DNA of 64,000 bases from positions 5,890,001-5,954,000 of the forward strand of contig CM082586.2 of the NCBI GenBank assembly GCA_040954595.2, in the 5' to 3' direction. This DNA comes from Balanoglossus misakiensis (lineage: Eukaryota; Hemichordata). The translations under genes were made by a program, and so were the position numbers. The notes beneath the pieces were generated by a model. That model was not told the origin of the DNA, searched no databases, and was given only the letters and a program-made list of their open reading frames with translations. Shown here piece after piece: positions 50,001-64,000 of this stretch (its first letter is position 1; each line of letters starts with the position of its first letter).

Positions 50001-53000
50001 TATTTATCCCAACTGCTTTCAGTGCATTTTAACAGGGTACATTACAGACGTCGCCGGTGTATTGATGCGTCGCATTCGAGATACCGCGTAGGCCAATTAA
50101 ATTTGGGTGGTATTTCCAAGAGAAACGTGTCGATGACAGCGCCATGAATAGTTTCGTATTGCATGTGAACAAGAATCAGAATCATATCCTATTATCGAGC
50201 GTGCGAGTTTAATGTACAATACATGAAATAAAAATGTCGCCCACGGAACACGTCAATCGATTATTTTCGGACAAGTCACAACGGGTTTGAAGATACACTG
50301 ATTCTTTTCATATACAAGACCAATTAACGAAGGCTTTCCATTATGATATCAACACATTTAAAAGTTTAAAAAGTTACATTTCCAAAAAAAAAAATAACAG
50401 TTAAACTTAAGTGGCCCATGTATAATAATGTAATGTCAAAAACGAAGTGAAAATACAACCCATTTTTCTTAGAAGTAATGATTTATTTAACATGTAGGCA
50501 GTGTAATAAGTAAGTGTGGGCATTTTGGTTACATTTTAGTTTTAGGGAAACTTCAGTGCTTCTAGTTAGGAAACATGGGTTTCGCATTGGGAACACCTTG
50601 GAGATGTTTACATGGGTTAGATTTGAAGTTCAGAGAGTTAAATGGTTTTGCGGAATAACAATATCACATAATAATAAATAAATGTAATATCTAGGAAGCC
50701 CTGAAAAGCATAGTTTATATGATTTCAGTGTTTTTCTATGCACCAGGAAGCCATAAAAATCATACTGCAGTGTTGACAGAGTTTTCAAATGCCTAAGGAT
50801 GTAGTAGGTTCGATTCCCGTCGAAATGGTGTTTTGCACATTTAACACCTGTAGCAAGTGCGAGCATGCAAGAAAACAAACACTTTGTTTTGTACACTGAC
50901 TGTGCAATGATAATTGTTTCAGTCTGTATATTCTCAAGTAATGTGTCTCCAAAGTCTTGAGAAATTGGATTTGAGCGAAATTGATAAAATACACTGGGCA
51001 AAATGTCAATACAGGTTATAATCCAATGTTTCAGCACTTGAAAATCATATTATATAAAATAGGCTGTGAAAGTACATGTAAATAGGTGAGTTCACCAAAT
51101 GCATTCTGTGTTACACGGATAAAGCATCGTGGCGATTATGGCATGGTGATATACATCAAAATATAGTTCATGAGGCGATGTATGTTTCAATTAATTATTG
51201 TTGCCTTCTTAATAATTACAAGGGCAGATGATCATTTCAATGATAAATCAGCCATGTAGTGTCCAAGTGGTGACTGCCAGGTGCCTGTTTGTAATCATAG
51301 TTCCAAACAATAACATATCACCCTTGCATTTGTCTTCTGCCTGACCTTAAAAACCGTGAAGAGATTTCTGAGTGGTATAACTTTCCTGACCTTGCTAGAA
51401 TTCCTCTTGCATTTATCTTAGATTGGAAACCTAACTCGGGCATTACAGAAGCTCTGCTTAGACAAGAAACATCAGTATATAATGACATCTTAAGATCTTA
51501 AGAGTATCTCGATTTCACGCTATTTTGTTTGAAATGATCGTGTTCAGGTTGCTTCATGCGGGATGATTCTTGACTACCTCGTATTATGATGAGAAGATTA
51601 AAGTACTTTATCGATAAAACAGCAGCTCATTGAGGGTTTAATAACTGCAGTCCTATGTAACTGGTTCATTAACGTCACATCTACTTCTATTTTACACATT
51701 CCACGGATATTTGTGTAATTACAATATACCTGCCAGACATCCAAATGACAAGCTGAAGACCAAAGTAATTAGAAACGACACACAGGCAGTGAAATGATTA
51801 ATTGATATGCAAAAAGATATTTGCATAAGACCTTGACATTTATATTTTCTATTCGCAAGGTGACCCTTAGGAAACAGTAGTTATACACAGAGTTAAATGT
51901 GAAAATATATGTATTGCCATAAGCTAGAGACATAATCCCTTTAATATTATCTACCCAAATACCGGTTGATATATGGTTCATGCCATAAACCGATAGTTTA
52001 GTGCCAGTTTGATACCCTAATGTACGTGACGAAGAATTATGCAGACCAGCATATGATTGAAATTTCAAATATGAATATAGTATTTAATTATCAAGGTTAT
52101 TTTTAAATTTAATTATTTTGAAAAAAAATTGCAGCAGTTATTAAGTTCATAAATAAAGATGAATGGGTTGTTATTTATAGTTATTAGTTTTCGCGATGAT
52201 CTATAGGGTCAATTTTTTTGCTCAGTGACACTGGTGATGGTTTATGAGATATGTGTGTCCAAAAGCCTTGTGTCTGTCTACAGCAATTACTTTTCTTGTG
52301 CTATACGTAGCCGTTTCCGGTATACGTCAAATTTCTTCATATCTTTCAGCGTCAATATGTTCATTTAATTAGCCCTATGTGTATGTTGTGGAAAATTAAG
52401 CTCTAGTTTTGACAGAGGAATATCCATAATAATTGTGTTAGATACAAGATACTACTAGTAAACACCATCTGAAAGCAGTGTTTAAAGCAACGAGCTGCCA
52501 AATTTCACATATTTTTTCCACAATAAAATACTTCAAATCTATAAAGTCATACAAAACGTCTTCATCAAATAAAAAAACTTTGGAAATACCAACAGGTGCA
52601 AGTAATATTTCAATTGTGCTTTGAAATAGAGAAGCATTGTTCAACCAGGATGCAATGGCCGAGGGCTCAACTTTCAAATCTCAGTGCTGTATTGATTTAA
52701 GTTTATTTTCTTCTCTCAAGCAGTCTAGACAGCCAAATGGTACTTACGTGAGAGGTTACGTGTGCGTAGACATCTATAAACGTTGCATTTTCCATGCGTA
52801 AGCTAATCCATAATTACACATGATGTCAATTTTTCGCTTGGATAAGAATCACCGATTGCAAATGGAAACACTCTCTGTCGCCAAATGCTGAATTCAATGA
52901 ATTATTAGAGCGTGAATTCAGATGAGACCTGTGTGCACGCTGACACACATTAATAGTTCATTACCACTTGTATGCACGTGACATGGCCCGAATTCCACTG

Positions 53001-56000
53001 AAGCGCAGTTTACGTGAGGTCAAATGCCATTTACTGCAGTCATATTACGGCACTCCGCATCCACACATGTGCTAACGATAACTGACGTGTTATGCTAACG
53101 TTGGCAGTAGCTGGCGAGTTTTGTTAGGACATTCTCATGCGAGACAGGACAATTAACAACACATGGTCCACTGCGTTAAATAGCGCATCATATACATTAA
53201 CAAATTCTGCACCTATTCCAATGTAATTACCGGTACGTCAGCTTATTAACTTCAGCACATGACACACTGTATATAAATTTCAAATTAATCGCAGCATTTT
53301 TCTGTATTGGTTTGCGTCGAATAACAATATGACAGCAATTGTACGTCGGCAACACTTCATCCTGTTCTGACAGTGGAGTGAATGACAGGCATAACATATT
53401 AATAGTTAGTTGGTTTCTTGTCGTTTCATATACATGCACCATCTGAAATGATCGAAGCAGCTTGCGTTCAAAACAGTACTATTTGACAAGACCTCGAAGT
53501 TTTCTCATTAAAACGTCGGGATAACATGCGCAAAACAGAACTCATTCATGGACCGACAACCCATCTCACGCATTTTGCAATTTCCATCAACAGATTTTTA
53601 AGTCTATTAATGATTCATATCTAATCACGATATGTCGTAAAATAAGGTTTCTGATTTACATCCTCGTATTGTTGCTCATCAACAGACTAATTTAAATAAC
53701 AATATCACCAACAGAAATGTTTCTTCACTTCCGCAGAAGACGTCTGAAAATGACGTCCATTAAATTTGCAAATAGTTCATTTAGGTGGAAATAGACCAGC
53801 TTCCGGGATCCCGAATAGGACACTTCCTTTGACTATGTGTTTCCTCGGAAAGGAAGGTGTTATTTGTCGACTGAAGTCTGAAAGTAGATTCGTATATGTT
53901 GTTCACTATCATCTGAATGTTCTGTGACAATTGTCAGTTTCCTGTTAACAAGCATCTGATTTGCATATTAAGGGACCTTTTATAAAGGGATTCTTTGTAA
54001 TATTAATCTTGACAGATCTGAAAGATTACTGACTGCGCAGAGATACCTAGACATGTCTTGTTAATTATCTACTTATTTACATTCACAGACCGTGTTTTTC
54101 TCTGGCCTTTAGTACTCTGCTTTGTGATTACTCCAAAAGTTCACAAATCAATAGACCATTTTCCAAACCCCACGAGACACTGCGAGATCTCGTCTGGTTA
54201 GGTAGTTTGTATTCCGGAGGGGGCGTTCTGGATGTTGTCCACGATTACTGTGCTAAGATTAGTTGAAACTTGTCTATATACAGGAACTTTTGCGGTTTAT
54301 AAACCAGTGCCACAAGTGCGTATTCAGGACAAATAAAATCCACAAACAAAATACAACATTGTTCAAATTCATGTCCTTGTGGTTGTAGAACAGTAACAAT
54401 TTTTGTCGTGTCCTGGGCATTTGCCTGGTATTTACATTATGCATGGACTTGTTATATCCAAATCAACAAAAGCTGCCGCTTACTTCACATGTTGTCATAG
54501 ATAGTGTTTTCAGCGAATTCGGCGTAATGATCGATGAATGTTTTGCGGAATAAGTAATTGGATGTAGCCGATGAAATATTCATAACGATCTGTCGCTTTC
54601 TCAGGGCGCTGCAATGAAATATTTATGAAGATGGAATGGTTCAATCAATATGTAATAAAATTATCACACTAGCGGACCTTTGGCCTTTGTTTTGAACGTG
54701 TCATCATAACTAAGGCCAAGAAACGCTTGGTTGTTCCGATAATCAGATCTAGCTTTGAAGTCGCGAATTCTAAACTTTCAGATAGATTATGTAAATTTAT
54801 GGAATAATACGAAAAAAATACATTTTCACGCAATCGCGTTATACCTAATTGAGAGTGAGATGTAATTAGTTTTAACCTTCACAGAACACTTGTAGATTAA
54901 TTCATATCTTATTTTTCCAGTGAGCTTCTTTAGTTTGAATCCGGCTTAAGCCAGAAACATTTGAATACAAATTTGCTTCGTCGAAGTTGTAGTTAAATAA
55001 TGACGCGTGATAGCGGGGGCAATATCACAATTTGTTGACTACCCAAGGGATGGTGCCAATGGCGGCGATATTGATGAGACCTGAGCTCATGCGCAGACCG
55101 AGGGAAAAGCAATGATGTTCTGGTAACACTGAGTCCATCTGGGGGTAATAAACTGATGCTATGGCTCTCATGGCCAGGCATATGTGTTTACCATAAATAG
55201 GAATTAGGTTCATTTCATCTAGCCGCTTGTTAAAATGATACGAGAAAGGCAATTGGATAAATAGTAGGAGATCCTGTATTAAAAGTACCACATGATTGGT
55301 TACTGAAAATGGAAATAGAGGTGTAAAGGTAATGGTCTCAATGAGGGAAAATGCAAGACAAATCTAACTTTGATACAGGTGGACCTGCCTTCCATTATAG
55401 GACTTAATCTTGGTTGTTATACAGTCAAAACCATCTTACTGCATACTTGTTTTACTTCACGTTTCAGAGATAAGCACATTAACCTTCACAGTTTCCATTC
55501 AGTTCAATTTAATCATGACAGAAGATTTTCAGTGAAAGCGAAGGGATCATGCCTGCCATGTGAGCAGTGAATAAGCATACGAACCAGTACACGAAAAGAT
55601 AGGTATCTTTCGCTGATTGACAAAGCTCGGAATGAACATGAATGTGAAGCGATTATCTGGCTTTGGGGACTATAAGCTCTATTTATCGGCGCAAAGCTAC
55701 CACGCCTGAAACACAGTAACGCTGCGAGTAAATTACCCTTAGCAAATAGGCCTACACGTATCTTTAACGTACTCCCTGTCAAAGTAACTTATAATTAGAC
55801 TGGCATGTTGTCGCACTGTGTAATACACACCAGAATAGTAAGTGTCCGATTTGTAGACAGACATATGTTATTTATGTATTACAACTTCTACTTTGTTTAG
55901 AACTTTCACGCACGATATTGACATTTGGATATGTGTGTTGCCATACCAACCTGTTTCTTTTACGTCAAGGTCTTCAAAGAAAACCATTCTTAAAAGCATC

Positions 56001-56903
56001 TCCTCAATATTATGTTCTAATATTGCTAAAATGTAATTATTCTAATTGGAGGTTCTGGTTTTGGAATCTTCAAATGATATCTTAATGTAACATAATTTTT
56101 TTACAATGTTGCTAGTGGTCTAGCCATTAAAATCGCAGATCTGTTGTAAGATACTGTTCAGTGTACCGGTACGGTGGTCAAAACACGTATAATTTAATTT
56201 GTGTGAATCATTTATGTCGATGTAATAATGAAGATGGTTGCTTTTTATCTCTTAGAAAGGCAGCCCCAATTATTTTGCTTGTGTGGAACAAAAAAACATT
56301 GTTTGGTGGTGGATAGAGATGATATCTAAACCACGTCACCATATCGCTGTAAATGCCAAATAGTGTCTGCGTGATCAAACTGCGTGTTAGAAGTAGGTTT
56401 TTGATTACACTTAGTAAAGAGGTTTGGTTAGGCAAAAACGGTGAGCCGTAATTTGACTCTTTATTGAAATGTAATGGGCGCCGGGGTTCGAATTACGGGA
56501 AATGTCGAGAAGATTCGAGAGTTAGTTGAAGATGTATTTATCTTGGGCCACACGGGAGTCTCTCGTCAGTTGATCAAAACGTGCGTGTCCTTGAGGTATT
56601 GTCGCTGAGGATTTTTAGTGCATTTCTTGTGCAACTTTTCGCCACCTGAAGCGTACTACCTGCTCTTAGAAATAAGCTCGCACTGGCAACGTGTTAAATT
56701 AGGCATAACGTGTCCACTAAACTGTTAATCTTTATTTAATCTTTATGTATTGCACATAAATGAATAAAATGCTATCATAAGATTATACCCGTGGGTAGCT
56801 TGTAAGGTCTGACAATCCATAAAAACTACTACCGGTACTGAAACACTATCAGCAGATATTCTTCAGTATTTTTACAGTAGCATACTGAAACATTGGCTAC
56901 TTT
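44077..56903. other. Large gene-free interval
   Basis: About 12.8 kb with no exon I can support; ORFs are short, overlapping and without domains. Two stretches look less AT-simple than the rest. One is 45540-45790, with a TCF/LEF-like ATCAAAG at 45648-45654 and several TAAT sites. The other is 49740-50110, with a TACGTCA half-palindrome and other dense motifs. Both are only guesses at enhancers. Confidence 0.4.
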
Positions 56904-56997
56904 GTTAAAGGGCAATGATCGTCTCATGCGGATGTGCCAATCCAGAGTCACTGGTTACAAAATTTGTATACAGTCAATGCCACTGTATCATGTCAGT
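56904..56997. mobile_element. Fragment of the YY1-bearing MITE (one end only)
   Basis: TTAAAGGGCAATGATCGTCT is the terminal repeat, including TTAA. It is followed by GATGTGCCAATCCAGAGTCA and TTTGTATACAGTCAATGCCA, which match one end of the 17309 copy. The segment with the YY1 motif is absent. Confidence 0.65.
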
Positions 56998-59900
56998 ACC
57001 AGTGATCATGCATGCAGCCTGTTTGATAATTCTCACCATGTTTGACTCCCAATGTGAGTTCGATCCGAAAGAAACTTAACCCCTTCCAATAAAAGTTTAA
57101 ACTCCTGTTTCCTGCCGTCTGCCAGTGCACTTCCAGCAACGCCCATCGATTGTGGTGATCGTGACATATATACCCATCTGTGCAGCGGTTGAGCAAGAAA
57201 TAACAAACATACATGTATATTGATGTATTTAAATATATCTCCCTCTGTGCGTTTGGCTGCTTTCAAAATAACACCGCCAATCACCCGGAACGAGCTGGCA
57301 CATTCCTCTAAATTTATGGGGCGTTTTATCACCAGTGTTTAAATGATTGTTTTCAAATATTTACAATTCAGTGACAATTTGACATGTATCACTGTCCAAC
57401 TTGTAAACAACTTTAAAACCTCCGAACATGACCTTAATTTCCTTTTAGGTGCGACCTTCGAATTTCATTACCATGCACTCCACTGTTAAATGGCCTGTCA
57501 AGTAACTTTTAAAAATTATATAATTTATTCTTGTCTCATTAACATGCAGAATGTTGCCACTTTTCATGATTAAACATATGCAAGGTATTTTGGTGAAATT
57601 TCACAAATTTGTGAGCCCCCAGCTGTTTTGAAGAAGCTGACAATAACACAGTTGAAACACTGTTCGTAAAGGTTTTGCCTGCAACAGGTGATTTCCATGA
57701 AAATGTGTTGAGTCAGTCACTGTTTATTAAAAAACAATAAAAAACTACCCTGATCGCGGCCCCAGTCAAGTGGTCACTTGTTGTAAAAAATAAATCTAAA
57801 ATAATCACCACCAAACCTCACGATAGGTCATGTAGGTGGCATATGCATCGTCTGGGAATGCAGCTAACTAAACTGACTTCCTGGAAGGCTTTACATGCTA
57901 TCCACATGTAACCTGACATGCAGAAACTTTCTTCTAACTGTGCACATTGAAGGTAGAATTAAGAACGGAAAAGCTATATCTTTTTATAATCCTTCCACGT
58001 GACACAGCTGTAACTTTTTTATAATCCTTCTGCAAGGCGAAATAGTCGATGTAAAAGACATGCATGTACGTCTCCATTTAGCGAACAGACAAATATGGAG
58101 TAATGTCACCTTTTCTGTGATAGGCTCATTAGCAGAATTCCATATACATGCACTTGGATTCAACCCTGAATCGCATTCAATGTGTCCAATGGCGCGCATT
58201 GGCGCTTAAAATGGTTCAGGATACGTGCTTTGTAGGGTATTTTGGAAAAAAGAGATCATTTTTTACAGTCCGTCAGGTCTTAAAAGAACTATTCAATTGC
58301 GAGATGGTGGAATGAGATCACAGTTTTATCACGTACCGACCCAATGTTGCATGTTAGACACGAGTATCCTTCACCCTCCGAGTGTGGTCTCTACGTCAAC
58401 TGCTGTGACAGACACACGAGCCTAATCAAACATACGCATTCCCACCCTATGTGTTTCTACTTTACAGTGATATATAGTTTGGGTCGGGAAAAGGTTGAGA
58501 GAATAACATTATCTGCCCCCGTGCAGCGATGTTTCCGCCGATGAAGACTTCAATAGCTTATGGGACATTGAAGGGGGAAATTTACCCTGTCTCTTGGGAA
58601 TTGTAAAAGGAAATTTAAGAAATCAAAAGTTTTAGCGGGGCACACATTTAGCCATTCCAATAATGGTATGTTTTATTAACCCACCCAAGGTTGAACGAGT
58701 TCACGGCCTGTTTGTGAGTCCTTCAGTTGCACGAGAAAACAGACTTTTTCTGCGGTAAAACGACAGCTGTTTTTCCAGACCTGTTTGTTTGATTTCAAAA
58801 TATTGTGGATTGACTCGTGACCATGGAAAATTCCATTCCATGCTAAAAGGCATTTTTTTTCAAACGTTGGTGACAAACTCGCATGTATCAGAAAGAGTAA
58901 TATCATCGATGACAGTCCTCGGTTGAATCTGATATACATGTATATAACATGAATATGCCATTGTGTAGGGATATCCAACTTGTCTTTTTCACCACTGGTA
59001 ATGGAAACATCAACAGTGTGCAAATAGATAACATGTTGGAACTGGCCTATATACTGAATAGAATGATGCTGAACCTTGCTAACAGATGTTATGACTCATG
59101 AGTTTGTGGAGATACTATTGCATATAGTGCAAGCAAAAATAAATCTGGTATTTTGCACAGGTGCAATGAGTAAAATAGTTCTCCTGGAAGTAAAACTTCC
59201 AGATATATATATTTTTTTACAAGCTTTATACTGGCATTCCCTTTGCCATCATTATCAATACCTGTAAAATTACAGCTGTTCATAAGAACAAATATGAGGC
59301 ATAAGGCAAACGGATGTTTGGACAAAAGTCACACCAAAAGAATTCTGTTAGTCATTTATTGCAGTGAAAAAAATATTGAAATTGTCAGTGAAGTTCCCGG
59401 AATCTCCCCAGGGATAATAATGTGTGTAGATGAACTCAAAAAATTCACCAGCCTGAGAAGAACAGGCACGGTTGGGGATAGGAAATGTAACTCAAATGGC
59501 AGGAAGATGTAAATACGATATTGATGTTTTATGAGCAGAACACACCGAAAATGCGGAAACACAATAGTCCCACATTCGTCTGGAACGGACGCAACCCAGT
59601 CTGGAAGTCCATATTTTTCAACCAGATCAGGAACCGATAAAACTCTTACAAGGCCACTACAACTGTTCAAAGTTTAATCTGCTCATTACGAAATAAAACT
59701 CCTGCCATTTTATGCAGACAATAAGCTTGCTATTTGATAATTTTATTTCCATATGTCGTCGATCGAACTGATGGATGGGACAGGGCGACGCAGCTGGTGC
59801 ATGCGCAAGGTAGTTAGGCGTCCATGTGGCACAAAACCGATGATCGGTTCTCTGTGTATCGCGCGCGCAGTCGAAAAGAGATGTTGAAATGTTTGGCGCA

Positions 59901-62900
59901 TCTGTGCCACACAAATATTTGCATTGGAATGACAGTAATCTTGAAATATATAGAAAAGTCGGACATCAATAACCTCTCTTCACAAAATGATTGTCCTTCA
60001 GATACGCAACAGGAAAATTTGCCAAAAATCACTCAGCAATTTTAATTTCTGAATCGCTTTATAATGAAATACATAACAATTATCCAGTATCTCTGAACTG
60101 ACAGAATATTGTAGACTAGAACTATAGACGCCAGAACTAATGCATTACCTTGCGGCACTCTCAGACAGTGCATGTTGTGTACTGAATCAAAATATGAAAT
60201 ATGAAATATTCGGTTATAAAATTGCTGACAATTCTGTGAACAGCATCAGTTATAAACCAAAATATGTGTATTCGCAAAAAGGTTTTTAAAACTCGTTGAG
60301 TAATTTATAAATAAAATTCTGACCTAGAGGGCTACCACTCAAATCCTATTTGGGAAGATTTCTGATTTTGCGTATAAGCTTGACAGCTAATAGTATGTTG
60401 AGAAGAACATGAATATGGTTGAAGATCTTACCTTCAGAGGCTTTTTAAAGACCTAAGATCCGTTTCTGCCTGTAGCCGCAGAAGACCCGATACTTAAGAA
60501 AAGATTTCATGTGATCTTATGTTGAGTAAACTTCATGCATATTAAGGCCACCAGTATACACATAACGTCACAATGACCAACAAGTCTGACTGGCAAAGGG
60601 CTTTTTTATGTGCAGAGCTCGGTGTAGGATTATTCGCCCAGCAGGGGCGTATTAACGCAGAGATTTTTAAGATCTCGTCACAGGAAGTAAACATTGATGT
60701 AGAGCGTGAAAATTGAACTCTCTCCTGAAAAGTTCAATGTCGTGGTGTCCCGGGCAACTCCCATAATTATACTGATATGTCTAAACCATCTCGCATGTGT
60801 ATACTGTGGACCCCTGTTGAAAATGGTACACCCTTTTTGAATTAATTATATAAACGCTTCGTAAGACACCGACAAAATACAGACTTTATGAGAACTTATG
60901 TCGACAAACGGATATTTGAAAGCACAGCGGAGCAAAAGCTAAAAAGACTTTGAAGGCCGACGATGATATTCGATCGTGATGTCCCAATGCCAATTAAAGC
61001 GTACGTGCACTTACATTTTCGAGACCTAGCTAACTGTTGTGACTTTCTCCTCGGTTGGTCGGTCAATCGACTGCACACCTTCACAATCGATTGTCAATAT
61101 CTTGTATAAGTAGAAGTAATAAGGGTTGTGTTGAAATTTTATGAATTATGCCTCATTCATTCAGAGAAATTGTGAAGAATTAATAACCGATACAGCTGTA
61201 ATTTATGGCCGAGACTTGCCATATAATTGCACTTTAAGATTGTCTATATTGCACATATGATTGTCACTTGCAGATTGTCACTTGCAGTTTCAGCAATTTT
61301 AGTCGATATACTAATATGTTCTCCAACCGACCCCCACCATTCCTATTTAAATAAATTTCTTTCCTGTCATTATTTCCTTGACATTGATTATGTTTCTTGT
61401 GGCTCTATATTTCTTTCATCTTCTGTGTATTGTGCCTAGTTCTTTACCACTCTCTTAATATCATCCCGTCGCACAGAATGCTACTCTCTTACACTATCTT
61501 CCTCACTGGAGGCGATAAGGTCTTTAATTTGCCTTCTGCATGCAACTACAAGGATTCTACGTGCACCCCTACGTTTTATTGCAATAAAATGATTGACGCC
61601 CGAGGGTTTGAGCACGAGATAACGACACATCTTCAGCAAAAAAGCGTGAAGGGAGTAAATGGTATACTAATCGACCCAGTCAATATCTTCCCACGCGCTG
61701 CACCTCTCTCTCTAAATCAGTATTAAAAACAATCTTTTCATTTCAGTCACGACGCGGTCCACGAGCTGGCGAAATCTTACAGGTTTATGCGTTTAAAGTG
61801 ATGAAAGTTTTCGTGTAAGAGCCTGTACATAGTGATCATTTCAAATACTTACATTAGCATCAAATTCATTTTTCCTGCCCAAAAGCAAGTTGAAGTTCTA
61901 ATAGCATTCAACTTGTTTGCATATAGCCTACCAGGTATGTAATATAAATAATATATTTGCGAATAAACCAATGTACGTGCATTACCCGGTCCGATATCTG
62001 TGGATGGAATTGGGATGTCTGAGGGCGCTTTGGTAGTGATTTTGTAACCCTGCACACCAATTATTCTCATCTTCTTTTTGAACCATTCCGTTAGTACCGG
62101 TATACTCCATACAACTACAGACTATCTGAGAAATATCTGGCAGACACTGTTTCATATATTTTTTGGTTATCTGTAATTTTGGCCAATTGAATTTAAACTA
62201 AGCTAGGTAACCCCAATGTTATTATGTGTAAGACTTTACCCTGATTCACTTTCTGAATTTAAGTTTGAGTGTACCATGGCTAGATCTGTAAATCCACAAT
62301 CGATGGTGTGTTACAATAACATGCATGGTATAATTGATGACAGGCCTGTGACCCTTACACAAGTATATGATTATCAATACAACATCTATCGAATTCCTTG
62401 CCTCCCTGAAGCAGAAACAGAATAATCGCATGTTTGCTGTGTTTACTGTAGTTGGGCAGAACCATGAATCAGGCTGATGTTGATATCATTTGTAAAAGTC
62501 AGAAAATTACCACAATAAGCCATCTGCAATTATGTTATAGTGCACTGAGAAATATATTTGACCAGGCCCTAACTATACATACTTGCCCGATAATGTAATT
62601 CGACAGCGAGTAAGCCATTGGATTAAAAAAATCAGTTATTAAGTAATCATAATTTGACTTCAGAATAAATTTCTTACATGTAAAAACTGAGCTTTTTTCT
62701 CGTTTTTGAATATAGCATGTTGTGAAATTCGCCAGACGTCAAAAATTAGCTAATTTATATTGTTCTGGACAAAGCAACATTTTCAGCAATGGAAATACTT
62801 CTACCTACATTTGCTCAAATGCAACAGTGTGCTGTTATCATTACAACAGGAAAAGCGTGGGATTCAAGCCAAACATTTCAGGAGTCTTTGCCTTGCATAC

Positions 62901-64000
62901 TGGTTCTTCAAAAATTTAGCATCTGTTGGGTTCAGATTATCCCCAGAAGCATTGTTGATGTCAGAAGGAATCCATTATTAGCCTATGGGGATTTACTGGT
63001 GGCTCATTTGCGGATGCAACCGGAGCAAATTGACCATCTTTAAAGGGAAACTCGATAGGTCGAGCCAAGACGATTAGATGACTTAACAAGCAAGGTCTGA
63101 TTTACGTTATGTAATATGTCTGTCTGTCTAGCGAATGTTTCTGTCCCAAGGTGCTAGTTTTTTGGGCTTAAGGGAATTTCATTGCTTATCCTAGTCTAGT
63201 TACCAGAGTTTTTTTTCTATGCTGCACACACAGTCTGGATTGTCTAATTGTTGAAATTTTGCTATTTGCATGTTGGAGTATGCGATGTAAACTGTAATAT
63301 TCAAAACAGTGGTAATTTACACCCAAGGTGACCTAATATAATGATTGCTACAGGCAGTTGATGCACTCCGCTTCACTGTGAAGAACTGCATCCCATATAA
63401 ACACCAGAAATCGATAACAAAATTCGAATTCACCTAAGTGACGTTGAAAAGAAAGAAAGATGACCTGCTGCGTAGCACTTTGTGTCACCTGTTATTATGT
63501 ATATCTTAAAAAAAAGTTGACATAATGTCAGATAAGTGATTTCAAGCCAACGATATCGCGACATTGCTGACGCAAGTCAATCGCATGTTTTAGTGATATA
63601 AACGACAATAGACATAGGGTCAACCTGCACGACAGATACTTCAAAACAATTTATACTTCAAAATTAAATGGCTACCAGTGTCACATCTGTGGCTGAGTGA
63701 GAGATCAGGCTTAGGCGGAGAGGGATATTACGGATAGAGACATTTATTTTATGTGTCAGCTTTTTTCCTCCTCTGCACTGGTTCGATAGTTATAACTTCT
63801 CCCAATATTCAATATTCTGTGACCTTGCACTGTCATGTGAAGGTCATGATTAAATGTCATTATTTGGTTAGCTGGCCCAGGCACCGGATTTTACATGCAA
63901 CTAGAAATTGTAACAGCCTCAGGTTGGTGACGGTAGTCTTTGAATAATATCTAAAAGCCTGGAAATTGTTCAAATGTTGAAAGTAGCCATAGAATAATCT
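56998..64000. other. Gene-free interval at the right end of the window
   Basis: No exon recognised. A 15-bp direct repeat TTTTTATAATCCTTC occurs at 57981 and 58016. ORFs at 61397-61726 and 62722-63043 are the longest but show no domain, overlap in several frames and lack convincing splice context. Confidence 0.4.

Noticed and set aside
50809-50820. GGTTCGATTCC, an exact tRNA B-box
   Set aside because: No A-box at a suitable distance upstream, the T-stem pairs poorly, and no acceptor or anticodon stem can be drawn.
61397-61726. 109-residue plus-strand ORF
   Set aside because: Unrecognised sequence, no homologous motif, no exon-like boundaries; length is within chance expectation for 64 kb.
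62722-63043. Three overlapping plus-strand ORFs in all frames
   Set aside because: Simultaneous openness of all frames indicates stop-poor sequence, not coding; no domain is visible.

Overview
The window is nuclear DNA from an intron-rich animal, most likely an invertebrate. Genes are split by GT-AG introns of about 100 bp to 4 kb. Microsatellites and short inverted-repeat transposons are scattered between and inside them. The proteins are close to their vertebrate orthologues and coding exons are small, which suggests a slowly evolving lineage (for example hemichordate, lancelet, echinoderm or lophotrochozoan). The species cannot be fixed from the sequence alone. No bacterial, viral, CRISPR, rRNA or convincing tRNA feature was found.

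Four genes can be reconstructed exon by exon. (1) At 1-1540 (+) is the 3' part of a secreted trypsin-like serine protease with a complete catalytic triad; its 5' end lies outside the window. (2) At 3572-6735 (-) is FBXO9, ten coding exons and 471 residues, an F-box substrate adaptor of an SCF ubiquitin ligase. (3) At 7813-18688 (+) is EXOC3/Sec6, twenty-five coding exons and 744 residues, a core exocyst subunit. (4) At 23767-32044 (-) is a class A, peptide-receptor-like GPCR, four coding exons and 454 residues.

FBXO9 and EXOC3 lie head to head about 1.1 kb apart. The gap holds YY1-like AAnATGGCG motifs facing each gene, as expected of a shared housekeeping promoter. The rest of the left half is introns containing transposon copies, microsatellites and an 84-bp tandem repeat.

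From about 32 kb to 64 kb no convincing coding exon was found on either strand. This stretch contains copies of a TTAA-flanked MITE that carries a perfect YY1 motif, a Z-DNA-prone tract, tetranucleotide repeats, and a few more complex stretches with homeodomain- or TCF-like motifs that could be enhancers. No previously undescribed system was found. The most interesting points are the YY1-carrying MITE family, a second hairpin MITE present in opposite orientations inside EXOC3, the shared promoter with a possible alternative FBXO9 first exon, a splice acceptor embedded in a microsatellite, and the unusual activation site of the protease.
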